Source of the DNA: Actinomycetota bacterium
GTDB taxonomy: Bacteria; Actinomycetota; Actinomycetes; Mycobacteriales; Pseudonocardiaceae
Assembly: GCA_021324675.1 (NCBI GenBank)
Contig: JAJPIR010000174.1
Coordinates: 1 to 44,960, forward strand
DNA length: 44,960 nt
Direction: 5' to 3'
The notes beneath the pieces were generated by a model. It ran no database searches. It worked only from the letters and a program-made list of their open reading frames with translations, and was not told where the DNA came from. The position numbers and the translations under genes are program-made. This document shows positions 1-7,522 of this stretch, in pieces. Position 1 is the stretch's first letter, and each line of letters opens with the position of its first letter.

Positions 1-123
1 GACCCACCGGCCCGCCGCCATCGCGGCAGCCTCGGTCACGCGCAGGAGATCCAGCGCGAGGTTACGGTCGGGCGCAGGCCGGACAGCAGGAGACTTTTCT
101 GATGAGACGCTCGCAGTTGCCAT
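1..123 (-). CDS. glpX: Class II fructose-1,6-bisphosphatase GlpX, N-terminal fragment (runs off the window)
   Basis: Forty-one codons read leftward from an ATG at 121-123 and stay open to the window edge. After an unconserved N-terminal stretch the protein reads RNLALDLLRVTEAAAMAAGR, followed by W-V. This is the start of the GlpX-type fructose-1,6-bisphosphatase fold, where the conserved continuation is GRGDKN. The enzyme hydrolyses fructose-1,6-bisphosphate in gluconeogenesis and is cytosolic and metal dependent. The gene diverges from the gluconokinase gene, with 54 bases between the two starts, so both sugar-phosphate genes may share a regulatory region. No strong Shine-Dalgarno sequence is visible before the ATG. 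The catalytic part lies outside the window. Confidence 0.85.
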   Translation of the reverse strand, partial: MATASVSSEKSPAVRPAPDRNLALDLLRVTEAAAMAAGRWV

Positions 124-177
124 ACAGGCACGATAGGTGCGGTGGACTGCGGGCACCTCCCTCCGCGGGAGGATCGG

Positions 178-690
178 GTGGGGGATCACCCGATCCAGCT
201 CGTCGTGATGGGTGTGACCGGTTGCGGCAAGAGCACCGTCGCCTCCCTGATCGCAAGCCGGACCGGATGGGCACTCGCGGAAGGTGATGACTTCCACCCG
301 GCGGCCAACATTGCGCGGATGGCTGCCGGCTACCCGCTCGATGACCGGTTGCGTGCACCCTGGCTGGCGGCGATCACCTCCTGGCTGGGCCAGCGGGCCG
401 CTCGGGGTGAATCTGCTGTGGTGAGTTGCTCGGCGCTGCGGCGTGCTTACCGGGATGTGTTGCGCGGAGCGGGTCCGGGTGTCCGTATGGTGCACCTGGC
501 TGGACCGTACGAGCTGGTTGCCCAGCGTCTCGCCGCGCGACGTGGTCATTTCGTGTCCCCGAAGCTGCTGGCCTCCCAGTACGCCGCCTTGGAGCCCTTG
601 GCCCCTGACGAACCTGGCATCACCCTGGATCTCGCCCTGTCTTCCACCGACCTGACCGACGCCATCCTGCGCGCCTACGGCCCGCATTGA
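178..690 (+). CDS. gntK: Gluconokinase (GntK family)
   Basis: This 170-residue P-loop kinase is predicted to phosphorylate D-gluconate to 6-phosphogluconate, feeding the pentose phosphate pathway. The Walker A motif GVTGCGKST is at residues 12-20. It is followed by the family signature GDDFHP and by RAPWLAAI, and then by VVSCSALRRAYRDVLR, all diagnostic of GntK-type gluconokinases. The length matches the family (about 165-175 residues). The start chosen is GTG 178, because GGGAGGA at 167-173 is a good ribosome binding site four bases upstream. An in-frame GTG at 142 would add 12 residues but has no such site. It diverges from glpX, and the next gene starts 47 bases downstream. Confidence 0.93.
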   Translation: MGDHPIQLVVMGVTGCGKSTVASLIASRTGWALAEGDDFHPAANIARMAAGYPLDDRLRAPWLAAITSWLGQRAARGESAVVSCSALRRAYRDVLRGAGPGVRMVHLAGPYELVAQRLAARRGHFVSPKLLASQYAALEPLAPDEPGITLDLALSSTDLTDAILRAYGPH

Positions 691-737
691 GGCTAAATCA
701 GGGCCGTCCGGAGCTGGAAGTAAGACAAGATGTGGGG

Positions 738-1481
738 ATGGCGAGGGGGATCCGGGCGGCGTTGCTGGTGCTAGCCAAGGCGCCGGTGCCGGGAGAGGTC
801 AAGACCCGGCTGTGCCCGCCCGCCACTCCTGATCAGGCGGCCCGGATCGCTGCAGCGGCCTTTCTCGACACCCTGGACGCAGTGCTGGCGGTACCCGACG
901 TGATGCCGGTGGTCGCGCTCGCCGGCGACCTTTCCCGGGCGGTCAGCGGCGACGCGCTGAGCGCCCGGCTTCGTGCCACCACAGTCGTGCCGCAGCGCGG
1001 GGCGACGCTGGGGCAGCGGATCGCCGCTGCCCACGCCGATGCCGCCGCCATGGCCGGGCGATGCCCGGTCTTGCAGATCGGGATGGACACTCCGCAGGCC
1101 GACGCGGGCCTGCTCAGCCACTGCATCGACCTACTCGACGGTGCCGGCGCCACGCCAGGTCTCGGCACCGCGCTGGGGGTTGATGCCGCGCTGGGGGCTG
1201 ATGCCGCGCTGGGGATGGCCACCGATGGCGGCTGGTGGGTGCTGGGCGTGCGGCGCCCTGAACTGGCCGGGCTGCTCGCCGGCATCCCTATGTCGCGTGC
1301 GGATACCGGCCTCAGAACACTGGCTGCACTGCACACAGCCGGATGCCAGGTGGTGAAGCTACCCGAATTATCGGACGTGGACACCTGGGAGGACGCCGTC
1401 GCGGTGGCCCGTGGCGTGCCCGGTGGCCGGTTTGCTGCCGCGGTCGCGGCCGGTTCGGCCGTGCTGGACGGACGCTGCTGA
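738..1481 (+). CDS. DUF2064 / TIGR04282-type glycosyltransferase-like protein
   Basis: A protein of about 247 residues opening with AALLVLAKAPVPGEVKTRLC, the signature of the DUF2064 (TIGR04282) family. That family is related to GT-A nucleotide-diphospho-sugar transferases. Later motifs QIGMDTPQ and ATDGGWWVLG fit the metal/nucleotide-binding and acceptor parts of the fold. The substrate is unknown; the family name 'arsenosugar glycosyltransferase' comes from a few members and should not be assumed here. The start is ATG 738 (GTG 732 is also in frame); neither has a strong ribosome binding site. An 18-base unit is repeated about three times at 1168-1219, giving LGVDAALGADAALG just before the DGGWW motif, a likely expandable loop. 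Confidence 0.8.
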   Translation: MARGIRAALLVLAKAPVPGEVKTRLCPPATPDQAARIAAAAFLDTLDAVLAVPDVMPVVALAGDLSRAVSGDALSARLRATTVVPQRGATLGQRIAAAHADAAAMAGRCPVLQIGMDTPQADAGLLSHCIDLLDGAGATPGLGTALGVDAALGADAALGMATDGGWWVLGVRRPELAGLLAGIPMSRADTGLRTLAALHTAGCQVVKLPELSDVDTWEDAVAVARGVPGGRFAAAVAAGSAVLDGRC

Positions 1482-1505
1482 TCGCTTGGGGACTAGCGTG
1501 AGAGC

Positions 1506-2798
1506 GTGACTGTGTTGGGTCGGTGGGCCCATTGGACGGCTGGACACTCGCCGCCGGGCCCGTTCCGGGCACGGTTCTGGCGTAGCCCGTTGCGCGGCCC
1601 GTGGTTCACCGCGGTGCTCAGCGTGGTGTTGTTGCCCGGCATCACCCTGATGTTCCTCACCGGTCTGGCGTCGTATGCCGCCTACGATCCGAACCTTGCG
1701 CCGGTCAACGACACCACGCCGGATAAGGGATTGCTCGGATCGTGGCTGCCGGCCTGGCCGGCTGGGCCGTGGTGGCTGTACTGGGTGACCCAGGGCGTGC
1801 ACGTCATCCTGGGCTTGGTGCTCATCCCGGTCGTGCTGGCCAAGCTGTGGTCGGTGTTGCCCAAGCTGTTCGAGTGGCCGCCGGCGCGCTCGGTTGCCCA
1901 TCTGCTGGACCGCGCGTCGTTGCTGCTGCTGGTTGGTGGCGCAGTGTTCGAGCTGGTCACGGGCGTCATGAACATCCAGTACTACTACGCCTGGCCGTTC
2001 GTGTTCTACCAGGCGCACTACTACGGCGCCTGGGTGTTCATCGCCGCGTTCGTCGTGCACGTGGCGTTTCGGCTGGGCCGCATGGTCAGCGCGTTACGGT
2101 CCCGAAGCTTGATCCGGGAGCTACGAACCCCGCTGTCGGCCACTCGCGCGGAGCCCCCCGATCCTGATCGTCTGGTGTCGCCGGATCCGGCCGCACCCAC
2201 CATTTCCCGGCGTGGCGCGCTGGGCATGGTCGCGCTCAGCTCGCTGGCTCTGTTGATGCTCAGCGTGGGCCAGACCATCGGCGGAAGGGCGCGGTCGACC
2301 GCGCTGCTCGCCCCACGCGGCCAGGATCTCGGCACGGGCCCGAATGACTTCCAGGTGAACAAGACCGCCGCGATGGCCGGCATCGTCCCGGTTGATGACT
2401 CGTGGCGGTTGCAACTGCACGGCACGGTGTCTAGATCGTTGTCCCGGGCGAAGTTGCTTGCGCTGCCGCAGCACACCGCCCGGCTGCCGATCGCCTGTGT
2501 AGAAGGCTGGTCCACCGGCATCCAGACCTGGACCGGGGTGCGCCTGACCGACCTGGCTGACCTTGCCGGCGCCGCACCCGGCGACCGGTTGCTCGTTGAA
2601 TCACTCCAGCGCGGCGGCTTCAGCGCGGCCACGCTGTCGCCTGGGCAGGTGCGCACCCCCGATGCCCTGCTCGCGCTGCAGGTCAACGGCGCCGACCTCT
2701 CCCTCGATCACGGCTTCCCGGCTCGGATCGTGGTGCCGGCATTGCCTGGAGTGCACAACACCAAATGGGTTACCCGACTAACCTTCTCAGCAGGGTGA
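1506..2798 (+). CDS. Membrane-anchored molybdopterin-dependent oxidoreductase (sulfite-oxidase fold)
   Basis: A 430-residue two-part protein. Residues about 35-190 are hydrophobic with several predicted membrane spans (one begins FTAVLSVVLLPGITLMFLTG) and His residues that could bind haem, like a cytochrome b561-type module. After a linker, an ISRRGALGMVALSS segment forms a further membrane span or Tat-like anchor. From about residue 275 the protein is an oxidoreductase molybdopterin-binding domain. The Cys in PIACVEGWS is the expected molybdenum ligand, followed by WTGVRL, and a C-terminal PGVHNTKWV matches the cofactor-binding end of the family. Probable role: an extracytoplasmic Mo enzyme delivering electrons into the membrane; the substrate is unknown. 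It overlaps the next gene by four bases. Confidence 0.87.
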   Translation: MTVLGRWAHWTAGHSPPGPFRARFWRSPLRGPWFTAVLSVVLLPGITLMFLTGLASYAAYDPNLAPVNDTTPDKGLLGSWLPAWPAGPWWLYWVTQGVHVILGLVLIPVVLAKLWSVLPKLFEWPPARSVAHLLDRASLLLLVGGAVFELVTGVMNIQYYYAWPFVFYQAHYYGAWVFIAAFVVHVAFRLGRMVSALRSRSLIRELRTPLSATRAEPPDPDRLVSPDPAAPTISRRGALGMVALSSLALLMLSVGQTIGGRARSTALLAPRGQDLGTGPNDFQVNKTAAMAGIVPVDDSWRLQLHGTVSRSLSRAKLLALPQHTARLPIACVEGWSTGIQTWTGVRLTDLADLAGAAPGDRLLVESLQRGGFSAATLSPGQVRTPDALLALQVNGADLSLDHGFPARIVVPALPGVHNTKWVTRLTFSAG

Positions 2799-3244
2799 TC
2801 GCCATGACCCGGCGCGAATCCCTCCAGACGATCGCCTTGCTGGCCAGCTTCGTGGTCGCCGGCTACGCAGCGGTCCGGTTACTGGCCGGCAATCCGATCG
2901 GCATCGGCGCCTGGTTCGCCAGCAGCGCCATCATCCATGACCTGGTGCTGTTCCCGCTGTATGCCGGGCTCGACGCGGTGCTGGTCCTGCTGCTGCGCCG
3001 CCATCCCACGTGGGCCACCGTCGGCGGCGTCGCGTGGCTAAACCACCTGCGTGTCCCCGCCGCGGTATCCGGACTGCTGCTACTCGTGTGGTCGCCGCTC
3101 ATCCTGCGCCTGCCCACCGCATTCCATGCCGCCTCCGGACTATCGGCACAGCCATTGCTGCCACGCTGGCTGGCCGTCACCGCAGTACTGTTTGGTCTGT
3201 CTCTGGCCACCTTGCTCGCGCGCATCGCCACGAAGCGCCGCTGA
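2795..3244 (+). CDS. Small integral membrane protein of unknown function
   Basis: About 149 residues with four hydrophobic segments (for example TIALLASFVVAGYAAVRLLA and VLVLLLRR in the first half, GLLLLVWSPLILRL and LAVTAVLFGLSLATLLARIA in the second). The proposed start is GTG 2795, overlapping the stop of the molybdopterin oxidoreductase (GTGA); ATG 2804 is an alternative. The tight coupling suggests that it serves the upstream redox protein, for example as a membrane partner, but no recognised motif proves this. A conserved-looking IIHDLVLFPLYAGLD between spans 1 and 2 may help find homologues. Confidence 0.75.
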   Translation: MIAMTRRESLQTIALLASFVVAGYAAVRLLAGNPIGIGAWFASSAIIHDLVLFPLYAGLDAVLVLLLRRHPTWATVGGVAWLNHLRVPAAVSGLLLLVWSPLILRLPTAFHAASGLSAQPLLPRWLAVTAVLFGLSLATLLARIATKRR

Positions 3245-3300
3245 TCCTCGCTGCCGATCCCGGTATGGCTCCATATCGAGGTAAAAGCATCCTTTCCGCC

Positions 3301-3320
3301 CCGATATGTCTTGATATCGG
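3301..3320. promoter_or_regulatory. Inverted repeat upstream of the PadR gene, candidate operator
   Basis: Two perfect 7-base arms, CCGATAT and ATATCGG, are separated by six bases and end 33 bases before the PadR start codon. A related half-site, ATATCGAGG, occurs about 30 bases further upstream. PadR regulators commonly bind dyads near their own promoters, so autoregulation of the padR-DUF4383 pair is a reasonable inference. Confidence 0.5.
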
Positions 3321-3353
3321 GGGTGGGTGGACCGACTATGTAGAGTTAAGATT

Positions 3354-3710
3354 ATGGCGGGTTTGCGGATGACCGTAGGTGTTCTTGCGGTGCTGGGGGC
3401 GCTGCTGGAGCGGCCTGACGCCGAGCTGTACGGGTTGGAGATCGTGCGCGCGAGCGGGCTTGAGCCGGGAACTATCTACCCGATCCTGCAACGGCTGCGC
3501 GCCGCCGGATGGGTCAGTGACCGGTGGGAGGACCCGGAACCAGCGCGTGACGAGGGAAGACCGCCGCGCCGCTATTACCGTCTCACCACGGAAGGCCGGG
3601 CTCGCGCCGTTCACGCCCTGCAACGCGGTCGAGACCGCAGCGGTTTGAGCCGGTTGCTCGCGCCTCCCAGCCCACCAGCAGTTCCCACGACCGAGGGAGG
3701 GCCGGTATGA
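3354..3710 (+). CDS. PadR-family transcriptional regulator
   Basis: A 118-residue winged-helix protein. The core reads LAVLGALLERPDAELYGLEI, then EPGTIYPILQRLRAAGWV and RPPRRYYRLTTEGR, the hallmarks of PadR N-terminal domains (helix-turn-helix plus wing). The start is ATG 3354. The stop overlaps the start of the downstream membrane gene (ATGA at 3707-3710), so the two are probably co-translated. PadR repressors often control the gene with which they are paired; here that would be the DUF4383 membrane protein. A palindrome at 3301-3320 is a likely binding site. Confidence 0.9.
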   Translation: MAGLRMTVGVLAVLGALLERPDAELYGLEIVRASGLEPGTIYPILQRLRAAGWVSDRWEDPEPARDEGRPPRRYYRLTTEGRARAVHALQRGRDRSGLSRLLAPPSPPAVPTTEGGPV

Positions 3711-4537
3711 GTGGCCAGCGAGCAGCCGTCGCCAAGGACGGCAGCACCGTTCTCAGCGGCCATCGGCGCGCGGCCCTGTCCGGAGGCGTCGACGGTCCCA
3801 CCTCGCTGGGGTGGATCCCCTGCCTGCTGCCCCGCGAGGAAGGCATGGCGTGGTGGGCGGAGATGACCTCGTGCCTTGCTGAGACCACAGATGCCGGTGA
3901 ACGCCGCCGCTACCTGCGCAGCTACCGCCGGTCCGTGCCGCAACTGATCTGGACCAGTTGGATGTCCCAGGTGCGCCAGGTCGGGCACGCGCCGGCGGCT
4001 GTTCAGACCTCGGCAAGGCCGGACCTGGATATGTCCAGGGTGACCCCAGAGGACAAATTCGGGATCAAGCTGAGGGCCAGCAGGGCACCGAAGACGCCCG
4101 AGCAAAGCTATTCGCTCGTCGCCGGCATCATCTACTTGCTCGGGGGAATCCTCGGATTTTTCGTCACGGGGTTCAACAACATCACCGAGATCACCAATCA
4201 CGCGCTGTTCGGCATCTTTATGGTGAACCCGTTTCACAACGTCGTGCACGTCGCTCTGGGGGTGTTCTGGCTGCTGGCGGCATTCGCGCTCACGCCGGCC
4301 GGCAGTGAAGGAATGAACGTTGCCATCGGGACCACGTTCCTGCTCGCCACCGTGCTGGGCTGGCTGGGGTTGTTCTCCGTGCTGTCCATCCCCAGCGGGG
4401 CGTCAGGAGACAATGTCTTGCACCTGGTCACCGCGGCAGCGACCTTTGTCGTTGGCTGTGGCTTGTTCAAGGGCTTGTTCAGGGGCTTGTTCAGGGGTTT
4501 ATTCAGGGCAGCGAGCGGGCAACCCGCCACCGCCTAG
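3707..4537 (+). CDS. DUF4383-domain membrane protein with a soluble N-terminal extension
   Basis: A 276-residue protein. Residues 1-125 are soluble, with no recognised domain but rich in Trp and Arg (GMAWWAEM, RRRYLRSYRRSVPQLIWTSW). Residues about 130-265 form four membrane spans with the DUF4383 pattern: YSLVAGIIYLLGGILGFFVT, then NPFHNVVHVALGVFWLLAAF. The function of DUF4383 is unknown. The N-terminal half looks like a separate regulatory or scaffold segment fused to the membrane domain. The C-terminus carries four near-identical GLF(K/R) units from a 12-base tandem repeat at 4460-4507. It is translationally coupled to the upstream PadR regulator. Confidence 0.8.
   Translation: MSGQRAAVAKDGSTVLSGHRRAALSGGVDGPTSLGWIPCLLPREEGMAWWAEMTSCLAETTDAGERRRYLRSYRRSVPQLIWTSWMSQVRQVGHAPAAVQTSARPDLDMSRVTPEDKFGIKLRASRAPKTPEQSYSLVAGIIYLLGGILGFFVTGFNNITEITNHALFGIFMVNPFHNVVHVALGVFWLLAAFALTPAGSEGMNVAIGTTFLLATVLGWLGLFSVLSIPSGASGDNVLHLVTAAATFVVGCGLFKGLFRGLFRGLFRAASGQPATA
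4460..4507 (+). repeat. 12-base tandem repeat, four copies, in-frame
   Basis: Four copies of a 12-base unit (consensus GGCTTGTTCAGG) encode GLFK-GLFR-GLFR-GLFR at the cytosolic C-terminus of the DUF4383 protein. The unit keeps the reading frame, so copy number may vary between strains and lengthen a basic amphipathic tail. Confidence 0.85.
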
Positions 4538-4616
4538 TCACCAAGTGACCACAGACGCGGCCAGTTCGCCTCGACGCGGCCGGTGTTGCGCGGCCCAGGG
4601 CCGGTAGCGTGAGCCG

Positions 4617-5375
4617 ATGGCTGATCGGGTCTACCGCTGCGTGGCACATGTGGTGACAGCCCTGTTCCGGGCATTGGACCTGCGCCTTGACGTTGCGGGG
4701 CAGGAGCACGTCCCGGCAACGGGTGGCGGGGTGGTGGTGATCAACCACACCGGTTTTCTTGACTTCGCACTGGCTGGCACCCCGTTCTGGCGCGAGCACG
4801 GACGGCTGGTGCGCTTCATGGCCAAGCAAGAGGTATTCCGGCACCGGGTGACCGGACCATTGATGCGCGCCATGCATCACATCCCGGTTGATCGCGTCGC
4901 CGGAGCGGCCGCCTTCCGGAACGCGGTGGCGGCGCTTCGCGCAGGGGAACTGGTGGGGATCTTCCCGGAGGCAACGATCAGCCGCAGCTTCTGCCTCAAA
5001 GAGTTCAAATCCGGCGCGAATCGAATGGCGCTGTTGGCCGACGTCCCGCTCATCCCCGTGACTCTCTGGGGCAGCCAGCGGGTGTGGACCAAGGATCGCC
5101 GGCCCAGTATCTCTGCCGCCCGGCATACCCCGGTCAGCATCACCATCGGGCCACCGCTGCAGCCTGGCCGCGGCGCTGCCGCTGATGCCCAGCTCGTTGA
5201 GGTGATGAACGGCTTGCTCGACGCGACCCGCGCGCGCTATCCGGTGGTGGACGATCCCGATCCCTGGTGGATGCCGGCGCACCTCGGCGGTACGGCTCCC
5301 ACACCGGCTCGCGCTGCTGAACTGGATGCTCAGGAGCAGCTGGAACGTGCCCGGCGTCGCGGGTCGCTTGGTTAG
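4617..5375 (+). CDS. 1-acyl-sn-glycerol-3-phosphate acyltransferase-like protein (PlsC family)
   Basis: A 252-residue acyltransferase. The catalytic HX4D motif is in VINHTGFLDFA. The second block, GIFPEATISRSFCLKEFKSG, corresponds to the FPEGTRS acceptor-binding motif with Ala replacing Gly. Later VPLIPVTLWG is the conserved block IV. The family transfers acyl chains from acyl-CoA or acyl-ACP to lysophosphatidate in membrane phospholipid synthesis. The neighbouring convergent gene is an acyl-ACP desaturase, which fits a lipid-metabolism pair. The two genes are separated by only seven bases at their stops. Confidence 0.9.
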   Translation: MADRVYRCVAHVVTALFRALDLRLDVAGQEHVPATGGGVVVINHTGFLDFALAGTPFWREHGRLVRFMAKQEVFRHRVTGPLMRAMHHIPVDRVAGAAAFRNAVAALRAGELVGIFPEATISRSFCLKEFKSGANRMALLADVPLIPVTLWGSQRVWTKDRRPSISAARHTPVSITIGPPLQPGRGAAADAQLVEVMNGLLDATRARYPVVDDPDPWWMPAHLGGTAPTPARAAELDAQEQLERARRRGSLG

Positions 5376-5382
5376 TGCTGGG

Positions 5383-6318
5383 CTACTGCGCAGCGGTGGC
5401 CCGCGCCTGGGCGCGGCGCTCCTCGAACCGGCTGGCCTGGCGATCGAGCTGGGCGAGGAACTCGGCCAGCTCGGCGCGGGCCTGCTCACCCTCGGCGTCC
5501 AGATTTTCCAGGTCGAACACGGCCCAGTGGCGTAGCAGCGGCAAGATCACTTCATCATGATGGATACGCAGGTCATAGATGCCGGCCTTGGCGATCTGCG
5601 CTGCTTTGCGGGCGAAACCAGGGATGACGATGCCCGGCATGGCAAAGCCGACGACCTCGTCGGTGATCGCGCGCAGCGCGGGTCCCGGGCAGATTTCCAG
5701 GGCAGCCTTGACGAGGTTGCGGTAGAAGACCATGTGCAGGTTCTCGTCGGTGGACACGCGGAGCAGGAGCCGATCGGCAATCGGGTCCCCAGCGTGGCGT
5801 CCGGTGTTGCGATGGGAGATGCGAGTGGCGAGCTCCTGGAAGGAAACGTAGGCCAGGACGCGCAGCAGCGGCGCTTCCTGGGTGTCGTAGCCGGTCTGCA
5901 TGACCTGCATTCGGGCCCGTTCCAACTCGACCGGATCCACCCCGCGGGTCACCAGCAGGTAGTCACGGATGCAGTACGCATGCCGGCCTTCCTCGGCGGT
6001 CCATCGGTGCACCCAGGTACCCCAGGCGCCGTCACGGCCGAAGGTGCGCCCGATCTCGCGGTGATAGCTCGGCAGGTTGTCCTCGGTGAGGAGGTTGACC
6101 TCCAGCGCGGTGCGGGCAATCGGGGATAGCCGCGACTGGCCGGGATCCCAAGGTGCTCCGCCAAGATCGGCGTAGTCGCGGCCGAGACTCCACGGAACGT
6201 ACTCGTGTGGCATCCATTCCTTCGCTGCGGCCAGGTGCCGATCAAGATTTTCGGCGACCACCGGTTCGAGGGCGTACAGGAGTCGGGTGGTGTCCGAGGT
6301 CTGTGACCTCACTGTCAT
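5383..6318 (-). CDS. Acyl-ACP desaturase, soluble di-iron type (DesA family)
   Basis: A 311-residue ferritin-like di-iron enzyme expected to introduce a double bond into acyl-ACP, using O2 and reduced ferredoxin. Iron-binding motifs are visible: EEGRH at residues 109-113, QELATRISH around 161-168 and DENLH at 191-195. HEYVPWSLGRDY near the N-terminus is typical of the family, which Actinobacteria use in place of membrane desaturases. The chosen start is ATG 6318 (MTVRSQTSDT), which gives the usual family length; a longer open frame upstream runs into non-coding DNA that contains inverted repeats. It converges with the plsC-like gene. Confidence 0.92.
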   Translation of the reverse strand: MTVRSQTSDTTRLLYALEPVVAENLDRHLAAAKEWMPHEYVPWSLGRDYADLGGAPWDPGQSRLSPIARTALEVNLLTEDNLPSYHREIGRTFGRDGAWGTWVHRWTAEEGRHAYCIRDYLLVTRGVDPVELERARMQVMQTGYDTQEAPLLRVLAYVSFQELATRISHRNTGRHAGDPIADRLLLRVSTDENLHMVFYRNLVKAALEICPGPALRAITDEVVGFAMPGIVIPGFARKAAQIAKAGIYDLRIHHDEVILPLLRHWAVFDLENLDAEGEQARAELAEFLAQLDRQASRFEERRAQARATAAQ

Positions 6319-6332
6319 AGCAGGCCTCAAAA

Positions 6333-6355
6333 TAGGTAGGGCAGGCGTACCTACC
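6333..6355. promoter_or_regulatory. Overlapping inverted repeats upstream of the desaturase gene
   Basis: TAGGTA (6333-6338) pairs with TACCTA (6348-6353), and in a shifted register GGTAGG (6335-6340) pairs with CCTACC (6350-6355). The dyad lies 14-37 bases before the desaturase start, where a repressor operator would be placed. It resembles an IdeR/DtxR box in its half-sites but not in spacing, so the regulator is not assigned. Confidence 0.4.
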
Positions 6356-6563
6356 CCACCGTAGCGTTCGGCGGGGCCAATCTGGTTGTAGTTCCGCCTG
6401 CTCAGGGGATGCGTGCCAGCAGCGGCCTGGCTGCCGCGTCGATCCTTGCCAGGCCGGGCGCTAGCTCCGGATGCTGCCTCACCGACTCCATGCGTCCCGC
6501 GCTGAGCATGGGACGGCCCCCGGCGCAGCGGATTCCCACTTGTCAGGAACAGGTGTGGGTGGC

Positions 6564-6611
6564 GCAGCGCTGGCGCCGGCGAGCTACCGCACCCGCCGGC
6601 GCCAGCGCTGC
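6564..6611. other. Perfect 18-bp hairpin in the divergent intergenic region
   Basis: The 409 bases between the divergent desaturase and DUF3159 genes contain no convincing gene. Within them, 6564-6581 and 6594-6611 are perfectly complementary 18-base arms with a 12-base loop. There is no T-tract on either side. A terminator is unexpected between divergent promoters, so this may be a transcript-stabilising hairpin, the terminator of an unseen small RNA, or a cruciform/protein site. Confidence 0.7.
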
Positions 6612-6727
6612 CAGGCCAACCAGTCGAGTGACTGGACGCCTTCACTGTGTCCCTGCGCACAGCCCGCAGCGGGGTTCACCCCAACACGACCGCCGGAGCG
6701 CAGGAGGCCATCGGGCACTCTGGAGGT

Positions 6728-7366
6728 ATGCCGGTCCCGGATGCTCCCGAGTCGCTGACCGCACTGCTCGGTGGGCGCCGGGCGGCACTCGACGCGACCG
6801 CGCCCGCGGTCGCCTTCGTGGTGGGCTGGCTCGTGTCGGGTCACTCACTGGGTTGGGGGGCAGGCGCCGCCCTGGTCACCGGGGTTGCGGTGGCCGCACT
6901 GCGTTGGCACCGCGGTCATCGGCCGCTTGCCGCGCTCCTGGGCTTGCTTGGCGTGTCAGTGGCGGTGCTGGTCGCGCTTTACACCGGCCGCGCTGCTGAC
7001 TTCTTTCTCGTTCAATTGCTGTCCAATGTGGTCAGCGCGCTGGTCTGGACAGTCAGCGTGCTGGTCCGCTGGCCGCTGCTCGGACTGATCGTGGGCGGCG
7101 CCCTGGGGCAGCGCGCTTCGTGGCGCCACGATCCGGGCCTGCTGCGCGCGTACAGCCGGGCTTCCTGGGTATGGGTGGGCCAGTACGTGGTTCGGATCTC
7201 GGTGTTCACGCCGCTGTGGGCAGCGGGTGCGGTCGTCGCGCTCGGCATCGCTCGGGTAGCGCTGAGTTGGCCGTTGGTGGCCGCCTGCGTCGCCCTGAGC
7301 GGGACAGTGCTCGTGCGGACGCTGCCCGCGGACCATCCGGGGCTGCGTACAGTACGTCGCAATTGA
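6728..7366 (+). CDS. DUF3159 integral membrane protein
   Basis: About 212 residues with five or six hydrophobic segments. The order LTALLGGRRAALDATAPAVA, then FVVGWLV, and RASWVWVGQYVVRISVFTPL match the DUF3159 family found across Actinobacteria, whose function is unknown. The start is ATG 6728, immediately after GGAGG, which makes the spacing unusually short; a longer in-frame form starting at 6647 is possible but would begin in the hairpin-rich leader. It stands alone, followed by the promoter region of the secreted protease. Confidence 0.8.
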   Translation: MPVPDAPESLTALLGGRRAALDATAPAVAFVVGWLVSGHSLGWGAGAALVTGVAVAALRWHRGHRPLAALLGLLGVSVAVLVALYTGRAADFFLVQLLSNVVSALVWTVSVLVRWPLLGLIVGGALGQRASWRHDPGLLRAYSRASWVWVGQYVVRISVFTPLWAAGAVVALGIARVALSWPLVAACVALSGTVLVRTLPADHPGLRTVRRN

Positions 7367-7372
7367 CCACCT

Positions 7373-7394
7373 AACTCACTACACGTAGTAAGTT
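7373..7394. promoter_or_regulatory. AT-rich palindrome upstream of the S1 protease gene
   Basis: Ten-base arms AACTCACTAC and GTAGTAAGTT flank a central AC, with one mismatch. The 22-base dyad is markedly AT-richer than the surroundings and lies 129 bases before the protease start, in a 156-base gene-free gap. It looks like a TetR- or MarR-type operator; the regulator is not identifiable from this window. Confidence 0.5.
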
Positions 7395-7522
7395 AAGTAC
7401 TGCCCGTATGGGCTACCCGATCCCACCGATTGGTGTCTTCACCACAGCGTAACTGTTCCGTAGCGTTGAGTCGCCGTCGGGGACTGATGGGGAATCCACT
7501 TTAGAACGAGAGGAATTGACTC

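Noticed and set aside
6333-6355. IdeR/DtxR iron box upstream of the desaturase
   Set aside because: The half-sites are similar but the spacing between them is wrong, so only a generic dyad is reported.
6319-6660. N-terminal extension of the acyl-ACP desaturase to 6660
   Set aside because: The extension crosses two inverted repeats, is low-complexity and makes the protein far longer than the family.
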